Positions 51,330-56,673 of a DNA stretch of 56,673 bases are shown in pieces (the stretch's first letter is position 1; the number at the start of each line of letters is the position of its first letter). Source of the DNA: Bacteroidales bacterium. Lineage in GTDB: Bacteria; Bacteroidota; Bacteroidia; Bacteroidales; Bacteroidaceae. The stretch is from NCBI GenBank assembly GCA_030528885.1, contig JAUMXY010000015.1:1-56673 (forward strand). Reading direction: 5' to 3'. Made by a program: the position numbers and the translations under genes. Under the pieces are notes generated by a model. That model was not told the origin of the DNA, searched no databases, and saw nothing but the letters and a program-made list of their open reading frames with translations.

Positions 51330-52550
51330 ATGCAGAACCCCAAGAATATACATATAGCAGACTATCAATACGACTTGCCCGACGAGCGCATCGCCAAGTT
51401 CCCTCTGGCCGAGCGCGACGCAAGCAAGCTGCTCATCTATCGCCATGGCGAGGTCACCGAAGACGTGTTCACCTCTCTGCCCCAATACCTCCCGTCAGGC
51501 GCCTTGATGGTCTTCAACAACACAAGAGTCATACAGGCCCGCCTGCATTTCCGTAAGGCTGCAGCCGACGGGGCGACAGGCGCCCTCATCGAGGTGTTCT
51601 GCCTCGAGCCCTCCCTCCCGCGCGACTACCAGCTGAACTTCTCCCAGAAAGGCCATGTCCAGTGGCATTGCCTCATCGGAAACCTGAAGAAGTGGAAAGG
51701 CGGCAAGCTGTATCGGTCGATTCAGATGCCAGACGGAGCGACCATCACGTTGTCGTGCGAGCGCAAAGAAGCGAACGGCACCTCCCACGCCGTTGACTTT
51801 GTGTGGGACGGAGAATATACCTGGGCAGAACTGCTCGACGCCATCGGCGAGCTGCCCATTCCCCCCTATCTCAATCGCTCCACCCAAGAGAGCGACAAAA
51901 GAACCTACCAGACCGTCTATTCCAAGATAAAAGGCTCGGTGGCAGCCCCCACCGCCGGACTGCACTTCACCGACAAGGTCCTTGCCGCGCTGGATGCAGC
52001 AGGCGTGGTGCGCGAAGAGCTGACGCTCCACGTCGGAGCCGGCACGTTCAAGCCCGTAAAGAGCCATGAGATAGGCGACCACGATATGCACACGGAGCAC
52101 ATCGCCGTGCGCAGGCAGACCATCCGGCAGCTCATAGCGCATGGCGGACAAGCCATCGCCGTAGGCACCACCAGCGTGCGCACCCTCGAAAGCCTCTACT
52201 ACATGGGCGTGCTCGCCTCACAAGGGCAGGAAGAGCTTCATGTGCCCCAGTGGCTCCCCTACGAGTGCGCAGCCACCCTGACAGCCGTAGAGTCGCTGCA
52301 AGCGCTGCTCAGCTATATGGACACCCATCAGCTGGACGTGCTCCAGTCCTCCACCCAAATCATCATAGCCCCGGGCTACCGCTACCATATCGTGACACAG
52401 ATGGTCACCAACTTCCACCAGCCCCAGTCCACCTTGCTGCTGCTGGTCTCCGCCTTCCTGAAAGGCGATTGGAAGAAAGTCTATGATTACGCCTTGGCCC
52501 ACGACTTCCGATTCCTGAGCTACGGCGACTCCTCCCTGTTAATACCCTGA
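51330..52550 (+). CDS. queA: S-adenosylmethionine:tRNA ribosyltransferase-isomerase
   Basis: 406 residues. Begins with DYQYDLPDERIAKFPLAERD, the QueA start, then VFNNTRVIQARLHFRK. The conserved ELPIPPYLNR and YQTVYSKIKGSVAAPTAGLH segments are present, as are VGAGTFKPVK and GTTSVRTLESL. It makes epoxyqueuosine from preQ1-tRNA in the cytoplasm. It carries some extra length relative to the shortest family members. The nudix gene starts 5 bp after its stop. Confidence 0.96.
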   Translation: MQNPKNIHIADYQYDLPDERIAKFPLAERDASKLLIYRHGEVTEDVFTSLPQYLPSGALMVFNNTRVIQARLHFRKAAADGATGALIEVFCLEPSLPRDYQLNFSQKGHVQWHCLIGNLKKWKGGKLYRSIQMPDGATITLSCERKEANGTSHAVDFVWDGEYTWAELLDAIGELPIPPYLNRSTQESDKRTYQTVYSKIKGSVAAPTAGLHFTDKVLAALDAAGVVREELTLHVGAGTFKPVKSHEIGDHDMHTEHIAVRRQTIRQLIAHGGQAIAVGTTSVRTLESLYYMGVLASQGQEELHVPQWLPYECAATLTAVESLQALLSYMDTHQLDVLQSSTQIIIAPGYRYHIVTQMVTNFHQPQSTLLLLVSAFLKGDWKKVYDYALAHDFRFLSYGDSSLLIP

Positions 52551-52555
52551 CCAGC

Positions 52556-53083
52556 ATGATGAAAGACAATAGCGAAGAAATGTTCCCAATCGTTGATGAG
52601 CACGGCAGCATCACTGGCGCGGCAACTCGTGGCGAGTGCCATGGCGGCAGCAAGCTCCTGCATCCCGTCGTCCACCTCCATGTCTTCAACAGCCGCGGTG
52701 ACCTCTACTTGCAGCATCGGCCCGCATGGAAAGACATCCAGCCCGGCAAATGGGACACAGCAGTCGGCGGCCATGTAGGGCTGGGCGAGTGTGCAGGCGA
52801 TGCCCTGCGGCGCGAAGCCCTCGAGGAGCTCGGCATCACCGAGTTCGTCCCCGAGCAGCTGGAACAGTACGTCTTTGAGAGCGAGCGCGAACGAGAGCTG
52901 GTGTTTGTCTTCAAGACCCTATATGACGGTCCGATCACACCCTCCGACGAATTGGACGGCGGCCGCTTCTGGACCGCTCAAGAGATACACGAAGCGTTAG
53001 GAACAGGCGTGCTCACCCCCAATTTTGAACAAGAACTGAAACGCGTAAATTTACTTAAAACAGAGAAAGGAAATAATATATGA
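52556..53083 (+). CDS. NUDIX hydrolase
   Basis: 175 residues. The Nudix box GGHVGLGECAGDALRREALE with ELGI following (residues 71-94) fits GxxxxxExxxxxxxREUxEExGU. The upstream LHPVVHLHVFNSRGDLYLQH and the RPAWKDIQPGKWDTAVGGHV context match the isopentenyl-diphosphate-isomerase-like nudix group with uncertain substrate. It starts with two Met codons, and the stop overlaps the esterase ATG by ATGA (53080-53083). Confidence 0.92.
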   Translation: MMKDNSEEMFPIVDEHGSITGAATRGECHGGSKLLHPVVHLHVFNSRGDLYLQHRPAWKDIQPGKWDTAVGGHVGLGECAGDALRREALEELGITEFVPEQLEQYVFESERERELVFVFKTLYDGPITPSDELDGGRFWTAQEIHEALGTGVLTPNFEQELKRVNLLKTEKGNNI

Positions 53084-54789
53084 GAAGGTTATTTGCAATC
53101 ATGTTAGCCCTGGCAGTCCATGCGGCATTCCTCGTTCTGCCAGCCCATGCCCAGCGCGACATTTGGTTAGACATCAACGGAGTCCGCGACCTCACCGCCG
53201 ATTCCATCAGCATCCTGAAGCAGGTGCGCCCCGTCCCCGGCAGCAGCCGCCAAGGCGACAACCCCGTCCTCTTCCTGGTGGGCAACAGCACCATGCGCAC
53301 CGGCACACTCGGCAATGGCAACAATGGCCAGTGGGGGTGGGGATACTATGCCCATGAATACTACGACGAAAGCAAAATCACCGTCGAGAACCATGCCCTG
53401 GGAGGCACCTCCCCGCGCACCTTCTACAACTCCTTCTGGCAGCCGGTCCTGGAGGCAGTGCAGCAGGGCGACTACGTCTTCCTGGAGTTAGGCCACAACG
53501 ACAACGGACCGATAGACTCCATCCGGGCACGCTCCAGCTACAGGCCCGACGGAAAGCTGACCGTCAGGGAAGACTCCACCACCATCTATAACAAAGTCAC
53601 CCGACAGCGCGAGACCGTTTACACCTTCGGAGGCTATATCCGTCGCTTCATCAGCGAGATACGCGCCAAAGGCGCCACCCCCGTCCTCTTCACCCTCACC
53701 CCTCGCAACGACTACGAGAAGGACGACCCCAAGAAGATTCAGCGCAAGCTCGCCGACTTCACCCCGGCCATCTTTGCCATAGGCGAAGAGACAGGCACCC
53801 CCGTCATCGACCTCAACGACCTCTCAGCCACCAAGCTCGAGAAGTATGGCCCTTGGAAGACCGACTACCATTTCTACCTCGACAAGATACACACCTCCGC
53901 CTACGGAGCCATGATGAATGCACAGAGTGCAGCCGAGGGCATCCTTGCCAGCAGCGACGAGCAGATAGCATTCCTCAAGTCATGCCTCAGCGACAAGGTG
54001 CACCCCAAGCGCTGCGACCAGAAGCGCAAGCCGGGCATGCCCGTCGTCTTTCTCTGCGGCGACTCCACAGGCAAGAACGAAGACAAGCGCCCCGACGGCA
54101 TGTGGGGATGGGGCAGTCAGGGATATACCGTCTTCGACTCCACCAAGTGCGTCTTCCAGAACCAGGCTCGTGCAGGGCGCTCAGCCCGCACCTTCGTCGA
54201 AGAAGGACTGTGGGACATCGTTTACAACTCGTTGGAGCCGGGTGACTTTGTCCTCATCCAGTTTGGCCACAACGACATCGGCGGCATCAAGGATGGCAAA
54301 GAGCGAGGCGCCATCGCCACAGCCCGAGACACCAGCCACGTCTATCGCCTCGAAAGCTCAGGGCAGTTCCAAGTCGTCTATTCCTATGGCTGGTATCTGA
54401 AGAAGATGATACGCGACGCCCAGGAAAAAGGCGCGACGCCCATCCTCCTCTCCCTCACCCCTCGCAACGAGTGGCATGTGGGCGACGGCCACCCCAAGGG
54501 CTTCATCTATCCCGTCAAGGAAAAGAAAGGAAAGAAATACATCGAGCGCCGCAATGAGACATACGGCTCCTGGTGCCGCGAAGTGGCAAAAGAGACAGGC
54601 ATCGAGTTCGTCGATGTCCACAACATCACCGCCAACGCCCTCGACAAGAAAGGCGAGAAGAAGGCAGCAGCCTACTTCAACCACGACCACACCCACACCT
54701 CCCTCAAGGGAGCGCAGCTCAATGCCCAGAGCGTAGCCGACGGACTGCGCGACAATGAAAGCCCGGCGGCAGCCCTGCTCAAGAAGTGA
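53080..54789 (+). CDS. Tandem-domain CE12-type (rhamnogalacturonan) acetylesterase
   Basis: 569 residues with a signal peptide (LFAIMLALAVHAAFLVLPAH). Two SGNH hydrolase domains are fused. Domain 1 (~60-300): FLVGNSTMRTG with S70, ELGHND, and YLDKIHTSAYGA as the Asp-x-x-His. Domain 2 (~320-560): FLCGDSTGKNED with S329, IQFGHND, and HDHTHTSLKGA (D536, H539). Both triads appear intact; in domain 1 the usual GDS is GNS. CE12 enzymes remove acetyl groups from pectin rhamnogalacturonan or xylan. It is embedded in a tRNA-modification operon by ATGA and GTGA overlaps, an unusual place for a secreted polysaccharide esterase. Confidence 0.9.
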   Translation: MRRLFAIMLALAVHAAFLVLPAHAQRDIWLDINGVRDLTADSISILKQVRPVPGSSRQGDNPVLFLVGNSTMRTGTLGNGNNGQWGWGYYAHEYYDESKITVENHALGGTSPRTFYNSFWQPVLEAVQQGDYVFLELGHNDNGPIDSIRARSSYRPDGKLTVREDSTTIYNKVTRQRETVYTFGGYIRRFISEIRAKGATPVLFTLTPRNDYEKDDPKKIQRKLADFTPAIFAIGEETGTPVIDLNDLSATKLEKYGPWKTDYHFYLDKIHTSAYGAMMNAQSAAEGILASSDEQIAFLKSCLSDKVHPKRCDQKRKPGMPVVFLCGDSTGKNEDKRPDGMWGWGSQGYTVFDSTKCVFQNQARAGRSARTFVEEGLWDIVYNSLEPGDFVLIQFGHNDIGGIKDGKERGAIATARDTSHVYRLESSGQFQVVYSYGWYLKKMIRDAQEKGATPILLSLTPRNEWHVGDGHPKGFIYPVKEKKGKKYIERRNETYGSWCREVAKETGIEFVDVHNITANALDKKGEKKAAAYFNHDHTHTSLKGAQLNAQSVADGLRDNESPAAALLKK

Positions 54790-55253
54790 AATCAGCCAAG
54801 CAGCCTTTCATGCCTATGACAGCAGATGAGAAATACATGTCTTTAGCCTTAGACGAAGCGCGGGCAGCCATGGCACAAGACGAGATTCCTGTCGGAGCCG
54901 TCGTGGTAGCCGACGGCATCGTGATAGGTCGCGGACATAACCTGACAGAGACCCTGCACGATGTGACAGCCCATGCCGAGATGCAGGCAATCACTGCAGC
55001 GGCAGAGTATCTCGGCGGCAAGTATCTCGACAAGTGCACCCTTTATGTGACAGTCGAGCCATGCGTCATGTGCGCCGGTGCCATCGCATGGAGCCAGCTG
55101 GGCAGGCTCGTCTGGGGAACCGGCGACGAGAAGCGCGGCTTCCGCAGGTATGCGCCAGAGGCATTGCACCCCAAGACCCAAGTGGCCTTCGGCGTGTGCG
55201 AAGAAGCCTGCGCCCGGCTGATGAAAGATTTTTTTAAGGGAAAAAGAAAGTGA
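54786..55253 (+). CDS. tadA: tRNA-specific adenosine deaminase
   Basis: 155 residues if the GTG at 54786, which overlaps the esterase stop (GTGA), is used. An ATG at 54816 gives MTADEKYMSLALDEARAAMA, the more usual TadA start, and is a real alternative. The zinc-site motifs HAEMQA and PCVMCAGAI of cytidine/adenosine deaminases are present. It deaminates A34 to inosine in tRNA-Arg in the cytoplasm. The stop overlaps the MATE gene start by GTGA. Confidence 0.94.
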   Translation: MKSAKQPFMPMTADEKYMSLALDEARAAMAQDEIPVGAVVVADGIVIGRGHNLTETLHDVTAHAEMQAITAAAEYLGGKYLDKCTLYVTVEPCVMCAGAIAWSQLGRLVWGTGDEKRGFRRYAPEALHPKTQVAFGVCEEACARLMKDFFKGKRK

Positions 55254-56611
55254 CGAAGGATATGACGGTGGGGAAGCCCTTCCCCTTGATACTCAATTTT
55301 GCCCTGCCGCTGTTGCTCGGCAATCTGCTCATCCAGGCCTATAGCCTTGTCGATGCAGCCATTGTGGGGCAGACGATAGGCTTGAATGCGTTGGCCGGCG
55401 TAGGTGCCAGTTCCAGCGTGCTGTTCCTCATCCTTGGCTTTTGTACAGGACTCACAGGAGGCTTCGGCATCCCGGTGGCGCAAGCCTTTGGCGCACATGA
55501 CTATGCGCGGATGCGCCGCTATGTGAAGGCGAGCTATATGTTGAGCATCTTCTTTGCCATCCTGCTGTCGGTCGCCTGTTCGTTATTATGCGCCGACATC
55601 CTTCGCTGGATGCAGACTCCAGAGGAAATATTCGACGATGCCTACATCTATCTCTTCATCACCTTCGTCACCATCCCTTGCAACCTGGCTTACAACTTGC
55701 TGGCAAGCATCATCCGTGCATTGGGCGACAGCAAGACCCCCTTCTACTTTCTGCTGATTGGTGCAGTGCTCAACATCGGCCTTGACTTCCTGCTCATCCT
55801 TGTGTTCCACATGGGAGTGGCGGGAGCCTCTGTTGCCACAGCCATTGCACAGACTGTCAGTTTCCTGCTGTGCGCCATCTACATGAACAAGGCATTCCCC
55901 ATCCTCAAATCCCCTGCACCTTCAGCAGAACGAGTGCGCTGGCGCGATGTCTGGTTCGCGCTCTCCATAGGCGTTCCCATGGGGTTGCAGTTCTCCATCA
56001 CAGCCATAGGCTCCATCATGCTGCAAAGTGCCAACAATGCTTTGGGAACGATGTACGCCACGGCCTTCACCGCAGCCATGCGCATCAAGATGTTTTTCAT
56101 CTGTCCCTTCGAGAATTTAGGCGTGGCACTTGCCACCTATTGCGGGCAGAATCTGGGGGCGAAGAAGTTCGACCGCATCCGCGCCGGATTGAAAGACGCC
56201 ATATACATCATGCTCGCATATAGCCTTATCGCCTTCTTCGTGGTGTGGTTCTTCGCGCGCGACCTTTCCACCCTTTTCATTGCAGCCGACGAGACCGTGC
56301 TGCTCGACCACAGCGTCATGTTCCTGCGCACCTCCTGCTGTTGCTATGCCTTCTTGGGTATTCTCACCATCTTCCGCTACTCTCTGCAAGGAGTGGGCAA
56401 AGCCAAGCTCAGCATCGGCTCAGGTGTAAGCGAACTGCTTGCCCGCGGATTAGTCAGCCTCTTCCTTGTTCCTGTAGCAGGCTTCTTCGGAGTTTGTGTC
56501 GGCGACCCCTTGGCATGGATTGCAGCCGACCTCTTCCTCGTACCCACCTTTTTCTTCGTCCTGAAACGTTTGAGGACATCCGAACTTGAAACCCCAAGTT
56601 CTCCTGTGTAA
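55250..56611 (+). CDS. MATE-family multidrug/Na+ antiporter
   Basis: 453 residues with about 12 membrane helices. Begins MTKDMTVGKPFPLILNFALP; the GTG at 55250 overlaps the tadA stop (GTGA), and a Met at 55262 (MTVGKPF) is the alternative. Typical MATE features: LPLLLGNLLIQAYSLVDAAI in helix 1, and FGIPVAQAFGAHDYARMRRY and SKTPFYFLLIGAVLNIGLDF further on. It exports cationic drugs or metabolites in exchange for Na+ or H+ across the inner membrane. Last gene of the operon in view. Confidence 0.94.
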   Translation: MTKDMTVGKPFPLILNFALPLLLGNLLIQAYSLVDAAIVGQTIGLNALAGVGASSSVLFLILGFCTGLTGGFGIPVAQAFGAHDYARMRRYVKASYMLSIFFAILLSVACSLLCADILRWMQTPEEIFDDAYIYLFITFVTIPCNLAYNLLASIIRALGDSKTPFYFLLIGAVLNIGLDFLLILVFHMGVAGASVATAIAQTVSFLLCAIYMNKAFPILKSPAPSAERVRWRDVWFALSIGVPMGLQFSITAIGSIMLQSANNALGTMYATAFTAAMRIKMFFICPFENLGVALATYCGQNLGAKKFDRIRAGLKDAIYIMLAYSLIAFFVVWFFARDLSTLFIAADETVLLDHSVMFLRTSCCCYAFLGILTIFRYSLQGVGKAKLSIGSGVSELLARGLVSLFLVPVAGFFGVCVGDPLAWIAADLFLVPTFFFVLKRLRTSELETPSSPV

Positions 56612-56630
56612 CCTCAACAACTCCCTTCCC

Positions 56631-56673
56631 AGTACCTCCGAAGAGGTACTCGAATACCTCCTAGGCGGTACTC
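56631..56673. repeat. Intergenic palindrome element (AGTACCTC family), cut by window edge
   Basis: AGTACCTC-CGAA-GAGGTACT is a perfect 8-bp hairpin. It is followed directly by a second unit GAATACCTCCTAGGCGGTAC, imperfect by one base, and then the window ends. It could be a terminator for the operon, but the tandem layout resembles the palindrome elements at 1400, 14131 and 43026. Confidence 0.6.

Overview
The window comes from a Bacteroidota chromosome, most likely a gut or rumen Prevotella-type member of the Bacteroidales. The evidence is: SusC/SusD-type nutrient uptake genes, BspA-type leucine-rich-repeat surface proteins, the Bacteroidota promoter box TAnnTTTGC upstream of many genes, the lack of strong Shine-Dalgarno sequences, and a short recurrent C-terminal tail of the type seen on secreted Prevotella proteins. 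No rRNA, tRNA, phage, IS transposase or CRISPR array was seen.

Layout. 1-3.9 kb: the N-terminal part of an LRR protein (minus strand) behind a ~340-nt structured RNA, then two tandem paralogous secreted proteins. 4.0-12.7 kb: a minus-strand polysaccharide cluster without SusCD, holding GH31, GH26, a small secreted partner, a membrane-anchored AraC-type regulator and a 935-residue multidomain clan-A-type glycosidase. 12.8-15.6 kb: serB and tyrS. 16.0-19.5 kb: GH51 and GH8, an arabinoxylan pair. 19.6-21.5 kb: an AAA ATPase plus DUF4435 (TOPRIM-like) pair resembling split OLD/PARIS defence modules. 21.6-25.0 kb: a PurF-like protein lacking the catalytic cysteine, a purine nucleosidase and a CE6-type esterase. 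25.4-27.4 kb: an ATPase-nuclease gene lying between two 77-bp direct repeats. 27.5-32.5 kb: a minus-strand operon of an LRR protein with a C-terminal dockerin, a protein with an N-terminal cohesin-like domain, and a 60-residue peptide, behind another ~340-nt leader. 32.7-45.5 kb: a metalloprotease-SusC-SusD-surface protein operon and a separately promoted GH43. 45.6-50.4 kb: minus-strand housekeeping and signalling genes. 50.5-56.6 kb: a tight plus-strand operon birA-queA-nudix-tandem CE12 esterase-tadA-MATE.

How the genes work together. Most of the window serves capture and hydrolysis of plant hemicellulose: GH26 and GH31 for mannan or xyloglucan side chains; GH51, GH8, GH43 and CE6/CE12 esterases for acetylated arabinoxylan and pectin; SusCD for uptake. 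The regulator between the mannan genes spans the membrane and carries its own DNA-binding domain, so it could signal directly.

The least expected items are the cohesin/dockerin pairing on LRR surface proteins, the two long structured leaders in front of both LRR genes, the PARIS-like pair, the cysteine-less PurF paralogue, and several families of intergenic elements built from two or three tandem palindromes. All functional calls rest on reading motifs by eye; no database search was possible.
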